64,000 bases of DNA from Ptiloglossa arizonensis (Eukaryota > Arthropoda > Insecta > Hymenoptera > Colletidae), in NCBI RefSeq assembly GCF_051014685.1, contig NW_027478788.1, forward strand, positions 434,001 through 498,000. Direction: 5' to 3'. The notes beneath the pieces were generated by a model that was given only the letters and a program-made list of their open reading frames with translations, made no database searches and had not been told where the DNA came from. The position numbers and the translations under genes were made by a program. Of the stretch, positions 1-11,300 are shown piece after piece; the stretch's first letter is position 1; every line of letters begins with the position of its first letter.

Positions 1-17
1 GTTCGCGAGATATGGCA
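1..17 (+). other. Weak CENP-B-box-like match (once per unit)
   Basis: The essential CENP-B box pattern is nTTCGnnnnAnnCGGGn. The first 17 bases of the monomer supply TTCG, the central A and the middle GG, seven of nine fixed bases; the first and last bases of the CGGG core are T and C instead. The site overlaps the last base of the junction dyad. It is conserved across nearly all copies, but so is most of the monomer. It may be chance; I list it because its position next to the dyad is suggestive. Confidence 0.2.
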
Positions 18-36
18 GTTTGGAGGTAAGAAACGC

Positions 37-55
37 TTGAGAAACTCAAAATTTT
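37..55. other. Short inverted repeat followed by AAAATTTT tract
   Basis: TTGAG-AAA-CTCAA (37-49) is a perfect 5-bp-arm inverted repeat and runs directly into the self-complementary AAAATTTT (48-55). A second A/T tract sits at 153-159, about 105 bp downstream and 70 bp upstream of the next copy. Such tracts bend DNA and influence nucleosome placement; this is general knowledge and was not measured here. Variants with TCGAG or TTGAA at 37-41 weaken the stem in many monomers. Confidence 0.5.
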
Positions 56-160
56 CGCAGTTCTGATGCTCGAAACGAATAACTAGAACGGGCTAGGGGA
101 AAAGTACGCATACCGTTGTAATCGGGCGAGTTTCTACCTTCAGATGCAACAGAAATTTTG

Positions 161-176
161 CGGATTGGTCAATCCG
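161..176. other. 16-bp dyad at the monomer junction (once per unit)
   Basis: CGGATTG and CAATCCG are exact reverse complements with a 2-base centre (GT). The same dyad is present in most monomers, about every 175 bp. Common variants break one pair: CATTCCG in many monomers, CGAATTG around 15.7 kb and 17.5 kb, and CGGGTTG in most units after 55.4 kb. In three monomers the centre is AT, giving a perfect 16-bp palindrome (30259-30274, 30959-30974, 33934-33949). Short dyads are common in centromeric satellites that lack CENP-B boxes and may extrude cruciforms. Any function here is inference. Confidence 0.8.
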
Positions 177-3100
177 TTCGCGAGATATGGCAGTTTGGAG
201 GTAAGCAACGCTTGAGAAACTCAAAATTTTCGCAGTTCTGATGCTCGACAAGCATAACTAGAACGGGCTAGGGGAAAAGTACGCACACCGTTGTAGTCGG
301 GCGAGTTTCTACTTTCAGATGCAACAGAAATTTTGCGGATTGGTCAATCCGTTCGCGAGATATGGCAGTTTGGAGGTAAGCAACGCTTGAAAAACTCCAA
401 ATTTTCGCAGTTCTGTTTCTCGAAACGAATAACTAGAACGGGCTAGGGGAAAAGTACGCATGCCGTTGTAATCGGGCGAGTTTCTACTTTCAGATGCAAC
501 AGAAATTTTGCGGATTGGTCAATCCGTTCGCGAGATATGGCAGTTTGGAGGTAAGAAACGCTTGAGAAACTCAAAATTTTCGCAGTTCTGATGCTCGAAA
601 CGAATAACTAGAACGGCCTAGGGGAAAAGTACGCATAGTGTTGTAATCGGGCGAGTTTCTAATTTCAGATGCAACAGAAATTTTGCGGATTGGTCAATCC
701 GTTCGCGAGATATGGCAGTTTGGAAGTAAGAAACGCTTGAGAAACTCAAAATTTTCGCAGTTCTGATGCTCGAAACGAATAACTAGAACGGGCTAGGGGA
801 AAAGTACGCATACCGTTGTAATCGGGCGAGTTCCTACTTTCAGATGCAACAGAAATTTTGCGGATTGGTCATTCCGTTCGCGAGATATGGCAGTTTGGAG
901 GTAAGAAACGCTTGAGAAACTCAAAATTTTCGCAGTTCTGATGCTCGGCAAGCATAACTAGAACGGGCTAGGGGAAAAGTACGCACACCGTTGTAGTCGG
1001 GCGAGTTTCTACTTTCAGATGCAACAGAAATTTTGCGGATTGGTCAATCCGTTCGCGAGATATGGCAGTTTGGAGGTAAGCAACGCTTGAAGAACTCAAA
1101 ATTTTCGCAGTTCTGTTGCTCGAAACGAATAACTAGAACGGGCTAGGGGAAAAGTACGCATACCGTTGTAATCGGGCGACTTTCTACTTTCAGATGCAAC
1201 AGAAATTTTGCGGATTGGTCAATCCGTTCGCGAGATATGGCAGTTTGGAGGTAAGAAACGCTTGAGAAACTCAAAATTTTCGCAGTTCTGATGCTCGAAA
1301 CGAATAACTAGAACGGCCTAGGGGAAAAGTACGCATAGTGTTGTAATCGGGCGAGTTTCTACTTTGAGATGCAACAGAAATTTTGCGGATTGGTCAATCC
1401 GTTCGCGAGATATGGCAGTTTGGAAGTAAGAAACGCTTGAGAAACTCAAAATTTTCGCAGTTCTGATGCTCGAAACGAATAACTAGAACGGTCTAGGGGA
1501 AAAGTACGCATAGTGTTGTAATCGGGCGAGTTTCTACTTTCAGATGCAACAGAAATTTTGCGGATTGGTCAATCCGTTCGCGAGATATGGCAGTTTGGAG
1601 GTAAGAAACGTTCGAGAAACTCAAAATTTTCGCAGTTCTGATGCTCGACAAGCATAACTAGAACGGCCTAGGGGAAAAGTACGCACACCGTTGTAATCGG
1701 GCGAGTTTCTACTTTCAGATGCAACAGAAATTTTGCGGATTGGTCAATCCGTTCGCGAGATATGGCAGTTTGGAGGTAAGAAACGCTTGAGAAACTCAAA
1801 ATTTTCGCAGTTCTGATGCTCGAAACGAATAACTAGAACGGCCTAGGGGAAAAGTACGCATAGTGTTGTAATCGGGCGAGTTTCTACTTTGAGATGCAAC
1901 AGAAATTTTGCGGATTGGTCAATCCGTTCGCGAGATATGGCAGTTTGGAAGTAAGAAACGCTTGAGAAACTCAAAATTTTCGCAGTTCTGATGCTCGAAA
2001 CGAATAACTAGAACGGCCTAGGGGAAAAGTACGCATAGTGTTGTAATCGGGCGAGTTTCTACTTCCAGATGCAACAGAAATTTTGCGGATTGGTCAATCC
2101 GTTCGCGAGATATGGCAGTTTGGAGGTAAGAAACGCTTGAGAAACTCAAAATTTTCGCAGTTCTGATGCTCGAAACGAATAACTAGAACGGGCTAGGGGA
2201 AAAGTACGCATACCGTTGTAATCGGGCGAGTTTCTACCTTCAGATGCAACAGAAATTTTGCGGATTGGTCAATCCGTTCGCGAGATATGGCAGTTTGGAG
2301 GTAAGCAACGCTTGAGAAACTCAAAATTTTCGCAGTTCTGATGCTCGACAAGCATAACTAGAACGGGCTAGGGGAAAAGTACGCACACCGTTGTAGTCGG
2401 GCGAGTTTCTACTTTCAGATGCAACAGAAATTTTGCGGATTGGTCAATCCGTTCGCGAGATATGGCAGTTTGGATGTAAGCAACGCTTGAAAAACTCCAA
2501 ATTTTCGCAGTTCTGTTTCTCGAAACGAATAACTAGAACGGGCTAGGGGAAAAGTACGCATACCGTTGTAATCGGGCGAGTTTCTACTTTCAGATGCAAC
2601 AGAAATTTTGCGGATTGGTCAATCCGTTCGCGAGATATGGCAGTTTGGAGGTAAGAAACGCTTGAGAAACTCAAAATTTTCGCAGTTCTGATGCTCGAAA
2701 CGAATAACTAGAACGGCCTAGGGGAAAAGTACGCATAGTGTTGTAATCGGGCGAGTTTCTACTTTGAGATGCAACAGAAATTTTGCGGATTGGTCAATCC
2801 GTTCGCGAGATATGGCAGTTTGGAAGTAAGAAACGCTTGAGAAACTCAAAATTTTCGCAGTTCTGATGCTCGAAACGAATAACTAGAACGGCCTAGGGGA
2901 AAAGTACGCATAGTGTTGTAATCGGGCGAGTTTCTACCTTCAGATGCAACAGAAATTTTGCGGATTGGTCAATCCGTTCGCGAGATATGGCAGTTTGGAG
3001 GTAAGAAACGCTTGAGAAACTCAAAATTTTCGCAGTTCTGATGCTCGAAACGAATAACTAGAACGGGCTAGGGGAAAAGTACGCATACCGTTGTAATCGG

Positions 3101-4026
3101 GCGAGTTTCAACCTTCAGATGCAACAGAAATTTTGCGGATTGGTCAATCCGTTCGCGAGATATGGCAGTTTGGATGTAAGCAACGCTTGAGAAACTCAAA
3201 ATTTTCGCAGTTCTGATGCTCGACAAGCATAACTAGAACGGGCTAGGGGAAAAGTACGCACACCGTTGTAGTCGGGCGAGTTTCTACTTTCAGATGCAAC
3301 AGAAATTTTGCGGATTGGTCAATCCGTTCGCGAGATATGGCAGTTTGGAGGTAAGCAACGCTTGAAAAACTCCAAATTTTCGCAGTTCTGTTTCTCGAAA
3401 CGAATAACTAGAACGGGCTAGGGGAAAAGTACGCATACCGTTGTAATCGGGCGAGTTTCTACTTTCAGATGCAACAGAAATTTTGCGGATTGGTCAATCC
3501 GTTCGCGAGATATGGCAGTTTGGGAGGTAAGAAACGCTTGAGAAACTCAAAATTTTCGCAGTTCTGATGCTCGAAACGAATAACTAGAACGGCCTAGGGG
3601 AAAAGTACGCATAGTGTTGTAATCGGGCGAGTTTCTAATTTCAGATGCAACAGAAATTTTGCGGATTGGTCAATCCATTCGCGAGATATGGCAGTTTGGA
3701 AGTAAGAAACGCTTGAGAAACTCAAAATTTTCGCAGTTCTGATGCTCGAAACGAATAACTAGAACGGGCTAGGGGAAAAGTACGCATACCGTTGTAATCG
3801 GGCGAGTTCCTACTTTCAGATGCAACAGAAATTTTGCGGATTGGTCATTCCGTTCGCGAGATATGGCAGTTTGGAGGTAAGAAACGCTTGAGAAACTCAA
3901 AATTTTCGCAGTTCTGATGCTCGGCAAGCATAACTAGAACGGGCTAGGGGAAAAGTACGCACACCGTTGTAGTCGGGCGAGTTTCTACTTTCAGATGCAA
4001 CAGAAATTTTGCGGATTGGTCAATCC

Positions 4027-7000
4027 GTTCGCGAGATATGGCAGTTTGGAGGTAAGAAACTTTCGAGAAACTCAAAATTTTCGCAGTTCTGATGCTCGAC
4101 AAGCATAACTAGAACGGCCTAAGGGAAAAGTACGCACACCGTTGTAATCGGGCGAGTTTCTACTTTCAGATGCAACAGAAATTTTGCGGATTGGTCAATC
4201 CGTTCGCGAGATATGGCAGTTTGGAGGTAAGAAACGCTTGAGAAACTCAAAATTTTCGCAGTTCTGATGCTCGAAACGAATAACTATAACGGCCAAGGGA
4301 AAAGTACGCATAGTGTTGTAATCGGGCGAGTTTCTACTTTGAGATGCAACAGAAATTTTGCGGATTGGTCAATCCGTTCGCGAGATATGGCAGTTTGGAA
4401 GTAAGAAACGCTTGAGAAACTCAAAATTTTCGCAGTTCTGATGCTCGAAACGAATAACTAGAACGGCCTAGGGGAAAAGTACGCATACCGTTGTAATCGG
4501 GCGAGTTTCTACCTTCAGATGCAACAGAAATTTTGCGGATTGGTCAATCCGTTCGCGAGACATGGCAGTTTGGAGGTAAGCAACGCTTGAGAAACTCAAA
4601 ATTTTCGCAGTTCTGATGCTCGACAAGCATAACTAGAACGGGCTAGGGGAAAAGTACGCACACCGTTGTAGTCGGGCGAGTATCTACTTTCAGATGCAAC
4701 AGAAATTTTGCGGATTGGTCAATCCGTTCGCGAGATATGGCAGTTTGGATGTAAGCAACGCTTGAAAAACTCCAAATTTTCGCAGTTCTGTTTCTCGAAA
4801 CGAATAACTAGAACGGGCTAGGGGAAAAGTACGCATACCGTTGTAATCGGGCGAGTTTCTACTTTCAGATGCAACAGAAATTTTGCGGATTGGTCAATCC
4901 GTTCGCGAGATATGGCAGTTTGGAGGTAAGAAACGCTTGAGAAACTCAAAATTTTCGCAGTTCTGATGCTCGGCAAGCATAACTAGAACGGGCTAGGGGA
5001 AAAGTACGCACACCGTTGTAGTCGGGCGAGTTTCTACTTTCAGATGCAACAGAAATTTTGCGGATTGGTCAATCCGTTCGCGAGATATGGCAGTTTGGAG
5101 GTAAGCAACGCTTGAAGAACTCAAAATTTTCGCAGTTCTGTTGCTCGAAACGAATAACTAGAACGGGCTAGGGGAAAAGTACGCATACCGTTGTAATCGG
5201 GCGAGTTTCTACTTTCAGATGCAACAGAAATTTTGCGGATTGGTCAATCCGTTCGCGAGATATGGCAGTTTGGAGGTAAGAAACGCTTGAGAAACTCAAA
5301 ATTTTCGCAGTTCTGATGCTCGAAACGAATAACTAGAACGGCCTAGGGGAAAAGTACGCATAGTGTTGTAATCGGGCGAGTTTCTAATTTCAGATGCAAC
5401 AGAAATTTTGCGGATTGGTCAATCCATTCGCGAGATATGGCAGTTTGGAAGTAAGAAACGCTTGAGAAACTCAAAATTTTCGCAGTTCTGATGCTCGAAA
5501 CGAATAACTAGAACGGGCTAGGGGAAAAGTACGCATACCGTTGTAATCGGGCGAGTTCCTACTTTCAGATGCAACAGAAATTTTGCGGATTGGTCATTCC
5601 GTTCGCGAGATATGGCAGTTTGGAGGTAAGAAACGCTTGAGAAACTCAAAATTTTCGCAGTTCTGATGCTCGGCAAGCATAACTAGAACGGGCTAGGGGA
5701 AAAGTACGCACACCGTTGTAGTCGGGCGAGTTTCTACTTTCAGATGCAACAGAAATTTTGCGGATTGGTCAATCCGTTCGCGAGATATGGCAGTTTGGAG
5801 GTAAGCAACGCTTGAAGAACTCAAAATTTTCGCAGTTCTGTTGCTCGAAACGAATAACTAGAACGGGCTAGGGGAAAAGTACGCATACCGTTGTAATCGG
5901 GCGACTTTCTACTTTCAGATGCAACAGAAATTTTGCGGATTGGTCAATCCGTTCGCGAGATATGGCAGTTTGGAGGTAAGAAACGCTTGAGAAACTCAAA
6001 ATTTTCGCAGTTCTGATGCTCGAAACGAATAACTAGAACGGCCTAGGGGAAAAGTACGCATAGTGTTGTAATCGGGCGAGTTTCTACTTTGAGATGCAAC
6101 AGAAATTTTGCGGATTGGTCAATCCGTTCGCGAGATATGGCAGTTTGGAGGTAAGAAACTTTCGAGAAACTCAAAATTTTCGCAGTTCTGATGCTCGACA
6201 AGCATAACTAGAACGGCCTAAGGGAAAAGTACGCACACCGTTGTAATCGGGCGAGTTTCTACTTTCAGATGCAACAGAAATTTTGCGGATTGGTCAATCC
6301 GTTCGCGAGATATGGCAGTTTGGAGGTAAGAAACGCTTGAGAAACTCAAAATTTTCGCAGTTCTGATGCTCGAAACGAATAACTATAACGGCCAAGGGAA
6401 AAGTACGCATAGTGTTGTAATCGGGCGAGTTTCTACTTTGAGATGCAACAGAAATTTTGCGGATTGGTCAATCCGTTCGCGAGATATGGCAGTTTGGAAG
6501 TAAGAAACGCTTGAGAAACTCAAAATTTTCGCAGTTCTGATGCTCGAAACGAATAACTAGAACGGCCTAGGGGAAAAGTACGCATACCGTTGTAATCGGG
6601 CGAGTTTCTACCTTCAGATGCAACAGAAATTTTGCGGATTGGTCAATCCGTTCGCGAGACATGGCAGTTTGGAGGTAAGCAACGCTTGAGAAACTCAAAA
6701 TTTTCGCAGTTCTGATGCTCGACAAGCATAACTAGAACGGGCTAGGGGAAAAGTACGCACACCGTTGTAGTCGGGCGAGTTTCTACTTTCAGATGCAACA
6801 GAAATTTTGCGGATTGGTCAATCCGTTCGCGAGATATGGCAGTTTGGATGTAAGCAACGCTTGAAAAACTCCAAATTTTCGCAGTTCTGTTTCTCGAAAC
6901 GAATAACTAGAACGGGCTAGGGGAAAAGTACGCATACCGTTGTAATCGGGCGAGTTTCTACTTTCAGATGCAACAGAAATTTTGCGGATTGGTCAATCCG

Positions 7001-8399
7001 TTCGCGAGATATGGCAGTTTGGAGGTAAGAAACGCTTGAGAAACTCAAAATTTTCGCAGTTCTGATGCTCGAAACGAATAACTAGAACGGCCTAGGGGAA
7101 AAGTACGCATAGTGTTGTAATCGGGCGAGTTTCTACTTTGAGATGCAACAGAAATTTTGCGGATTGGTCAATCCGTTCGCGAGATATGGCAGTTTGGAAG
7201 TAAGAAACGCTTGAGAAACTCAAAATTTTCGCAGTTCTGATGCTCGAAACGAATAACTAGAACGGCCTAGGGGAAAAGTACGCATAGTGTTGTAATCGGG
7301 CGAGTTTCTACCTTCAGATGCAACAGAAATTTTGCGGATTGGTCAATCCGTTCGCGAGATATGGCAGTTTGGAGGTAAGCAACGCTTGAGAAACTCAAAA
7401 TTTTCGCAGTTCTGATGCTCGACAAGCATAACTAGAACGGGCTAGGGGAAAAGTACGCACACCGTTGTAGTCGGGCGAGTTTCTACTTTCAGATGCAACA
7501 GAAATTTTGCGGATTGGTCAATCCGTTCGCGAGATATGGCAGTTTGGAGGTAAGCAACGCTTGAAAAACTCAAAATTTTCGCACTTCTGTTGCTCGAAAC
7601 GCATAACTAGAACGGGCTAGGGGAAAAGTACGCATACCGTTGTAATCGGGCGAGTTTCTACTTTCAGATGCAACAGAAATTTTGCGGATTGGTCAATCCG
7701 TTCGCGAGATATGGCAGTTTGGAGGTAAGAAACGCTTGAGAAACTCAAAATTTTCGCAGTTCTGATGCTCGAAACGAATAACTAGAACGGCCTAGGGGAA
7801 AAGTACGCATAGTGTTGTAATCGGGCGAGTTTCTACTTTCAGATGCAACAGAAATTTTGCGGATTGGTCAATCCGTTCGCGAGATATGGCAGTTTGGAGG
7901 TAAGAAACGCTTGAGAAACTCAAAATTTTCGCAGTTCTGATGCTCGAAACGAATAACTAGAACGGCCTAGGGGAAAAGTACGCACACCGTTGTAGTCGGG
8001 CGAGTTTCTACTTTCAGATGCAACAGAAATTTTGCGGATTGGTCAATCCGTTCGCGAGATATGGCAGTTTGGAGGTAAGCAACGCTTGAGAAACTCAAAA
8101 TTTTCGCAGTTCTGATGCTCGAAACGAATAACTAGAACGGCCTAGGGGAAAAGTACGCATAGTGTTGTAATCGGGCGAGTTTCTACTTTGAGATGCAACA
8201 GAAATTTTGCGGATTGGTCAATCCGTTCGCGAGATATGGCAGTTTGGAAGTAAGAAACGCTTGAGAAACTCAAAATTTTCGCAGTTCTGATGCTCGAAAC
8301 GAATAACTAGAACGGTCTAGGGGAAAAGTACGCATAGTGTTGTAATCGGGCGAGTTTCTACTTTCAGATGCAACAGAAATTTTGCGGATTGGTCAATCC
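4027..8399. repeat. 25-monomer compound HOR, copy 1
   Basis: This unit has two halves, 4027-6125 (12 monomers) and 6126-8399 (13 monomers). Both begin with an ACTTTCGAG/CGACAAGCAT monomer, followed by one carrying AACTATAACGGCCAAGGG, which has a 1-base deletion in the G run (about 4295 and 6391). Then come an A25 monomer, a GAGACATGG monomer and a GGATG/ACTCCAA monomer. The halves differ downstream: the first continues with CGGCAAGCAT-type units, the second with a monomer carrying GCACTTCTG (about 7580). The same order recurs in copy 2. Confidence 0.85.
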
Positions 8400-11300
8400 G
8401 TTCGCGAGATATGGCAGTTTGGAGGTAAGAAACTTTCGAGAAACTCAAAATTTTCGCAGTTCTGATGCTCGACAAGCATAACTAGAACGGCCTAAGGGAA
8501 AAGTACGCACACCGTTGTAATCGGGCGAGTTTCTACTTTCAGATGCAACAGAAATTTTGCGGATTGGTCAATCCGTTCGCGAGATATGGCAGTTTGGAGG
8601 TAAGAAACGCTTGAGAAACTCAAAATTTTCGCAGTTCTGATGCTCGAAACGAATAACTATAACGGCCAAGGGAAAAGTACGCATAGTGTTGTAATCGGGC
8701 GAGTTTCTACTTTGAGATGCAACAGAAATTTTGCGGATTGGTCAATCCGTTCGCGAGATATGGCAGTTTGGAAGTAAGAAACGCTTGAGAAACTCAAAAT
8801 TTTCGCAGTTCTGATGCTCGAAACGAATAACTAGAACGGCCTAGGGGAAAAGTACGCATACCGTTGTAATCGGGCGAGTTTCTACCTTCAGATGCAACAG
8901 AAATTTTGCGGATTGGTCAATCCGTTCGCGAGACATGGCAGTTTGGAGGTAAGCAACGCTTGAGAAACTCAAAATTTTCGCAGTTCTGATGCTCGACAAG
9001 CATAACTAGAACGGGCTAGGGGAAAAGTACGCACACCGTTGTAGTCGGGCGAGTTTCTACTTTCAGATGCAACAGAAATTTTGCGGATTGGTCAATCCGT
9101 TCGCGAGATATGGCAGTTTGGATGTAAGCAACGCTTGAAAAACTCCAAATTTTCGCAGTTCTGTTTCTCGAAACGAATAACTAGAACGGGCTAGGGGAAA
9201 AGTACGCATACCGTTGTAATCGGGCGAGTTTCTACTTTCAGATGCAACAGAAATTTTGCGGATTGGTCAATCCGTTCGCGAGATATGGCAGTTTGGAGGT
9301 AAGAAACGCTTGAGAAACTCAAAATTTTCGCAGTTCTGATGCTCGGCAAGCATAACTAGAACGGGCTAGGGGAAAAGTACGCACACCGTTGTAGTCGGGC
9401 GAGTTTCTACTTTCAGATGCAACAGAAATTTTGCGGATTGGTCAATCCGTTCGCGAGATATGGCAGTTTGGAGGTAAGCAACGCTTGAAGAACTCAAAAT
9501 TTTCGCAGTTCTGTTGCTCGAAACGAATAACTAGAACGGGCTAGGGGAAAAGTACGCATACCGTTGTAATCGGGCGAGTTTCTACTTTCAGATGCAACAG
9601 AAATTTTGCGGATTGGTCAATCCGTTCGCGAGATATGGCAGTTTGGAGGTAAGAAACGCTTGAGAAACTCAAAATTTTCGCAGTTCTGATGCTCGAAACG
9701 AATAACTAGAACGGCCTAGGGGAAAAGTACGCATAGTGTTGTAATCGGGCGAGTTTCTAATTTCAGATGCAACAGAAATTTTGCGGATTGGTCAATCCAT
9801 TCGCGAGATATGGCAGTTTGGAAGTAAGAAACGCTTGAGAAACTCAAAATTTTCGCAGTTCTGATGCTCGAAACGAATAACTAGAACGGGCTAGGGGAAA
9901 AGTACGCATACCGTTGTAATCGGGCGAGTTCCTACTTTCAGATGCAACAGAAATTTTGCGGATTGGTCATTCCGTTCGCGAGATATGGCAGTTTGGAGGT
10001 AAGAAACGCTTGAGAAACTCAAAATTTTCGCAGTTCTGATGCTCGGCAAGCATAACTAGAACGGGCTAGGGGAAAAGTACGCACACCGTTGTAGTCGGGC
10101 GAGTTTCTACTTTCAGATGCAACAGAAATTTTGCGGATTGGTCAATCCGTTCGCGAGATATGGCAGTTTGGAGGTAAGCAACGCTTGAAGAACTCAAAAT
10201 TTTCGCAGTTCTGTTGCTCGAAACGAATAACTAGAACGGGCTAGGGGGAAAAGTACGCATACCGTTGTAATCGGGCGACTTTCTACTTTCAGATGCAACA
10301 GAAATTTTGCGGATTGGTCAATCCGTTCGCGAGATATGGCAGTTTGGAGGTAAGAAACGCTTGAGAAACTCAAAATTTTCGCAGTTCTGATGCTCGAAAC
10401 GAATAACTAGAACGGCCTAGGGGAAAAGTACGCATAGTGTTGTAATCGGGCGAGTTTCTACTTTGAGATGCAACAGAAATTTTGCGGATTGGTCAATCCG
10501 TTCGCGAGATATGGCAGTTTGGAAGTAAGAAACGCTTGAGAAACTCAAAATTTTCGCAGTTCTGATGCTCGAAACGAATAACTAGAACGGTCTAGGGGAA
10601 AAGTACGCATAGTGTTGTAATCGGGCGAGTTTCTACTTTCAGATGCAACAGAAATTTTGCGGATTGGTCAATCCGTTCGCGAGATATGGCAGTTTGGAGG
10701 TAAGAAACTTTCGAGAAACTCAAAATTTTCGCAGTTCTGATGCTCGACAAGCATAACTAGAACGGCCTAAGGGAAAAGTACGCACACCGTTGTAATCGGG
10801 CGAGTTTCTACTTTCAGATGCAACAGAAATTTTGCGGATTGGTCAATCCGTTCGCGAGATATGGCAGTTTGGAGGTAAGAAACGCTTGAGAAACTCAAAA
10901 TTTTCGCAGTTCTGATGCTCGAAACGAATAACTATAACGGCCAAGGGAAAAGTACGCATAGTGTTGTAATCGGGCGAGTTTCTACTTTGAGATGCAACAG
11001 AAATTTTGCGGATTGGTCAATCCGTTCGCGAGATATGGCAGTTTGGAAGTAAGAAACGCTTGAGAAACTCAAAATTTTCGCAGTTCTGATGCTCGAAACG
11101 AATAACTAGAACGGCCTAGGGGAAAAGTACGCATACCGTTGTAATCGGGCGAGTTTCTACCTTCAGATGCAACAGAAATTTTGCGGATTGGTCAATCCGT
11201 TCGCGAGACATGGCAGTTTGGAGGTAAGCAACGCTTGAGAAACTCAAAATTTTCGCAGTTCTGATGCTCGACAAGCATAACTAGAACGGGCTAGGGGAAA

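Larger units (their letters stand above)
1..175 (+). repeat. Reference monomer (monomer 1)
   Basis: Monomer coordinates in this annotation count from the G of GTTCGCGAGA. Landmarks: TCGCGA palindrome at 3-8; GCAGTT at 15-20 and again at 57-62; inverted repeat TTGAG/CTCAA at 37-49; AAAATTTT at 48-55; a G-rich CTAGGGG segment at 93-99; a second A/T tract AAATTTT at 153-159; dyad CGGATTG-GT-CAATCCG at 161-176 crossing into the next unit. Composition is about 45% G+C. Main variable sites: 25 (G/A/T), 31 (A/C), 38-41 (TTGA, TCGA, TTGAA), 66 (A/T), 73-79 (AAACGAA or ACAAGCA), 92 (G/C), 111-115 (TACCG, TAGTG, CACCG, TACAT), 121-123, 137-139, 141 (C/G) and 172 (A/T). The unit start is arbitrary because the repeat is circularly permutable. 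Confidence 0.97.
1..4026. repeat. Left HOR domain, monomers 1-23
   Basis: Monomers 1-3 recur as monomers 13-15 (from 2101, 12-unit offset) and again as 18-20 (from 2976). Monomers 1-6 match 18-23 (1-1050 against 2976-4026), a 17-unit offset. Useful markers are the ACTCCAA plus TTTCTCG monomer (351, 2451, 3326), the CGGCAAGCAT monomer (876, about 3852) and the TTCCTACTTT/CATTCCG monomer (701, 3677). One extra G at 3522-3524 shifts the frame by +1. No gene or foreign sequence lies in this stretch. Confidence 0.85.

Noticed and set aside
93..103. CTAGGGG as telomere-like sequence (TTAGGG/TTAGG)
   Set aside because: It occurs once per 175 bp and never in a short tandem run, so it is not a telomeric tract.
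13..176. RNA polymerase III A- and B-box-like strings (TGGCAGTTTGG; GGTCAATCC)
   Set aside because: Each misses its consensus by one base, and the order and spacing do not fit a tRNA-derived gene. No tRNA fold or terminator pairing is visible.
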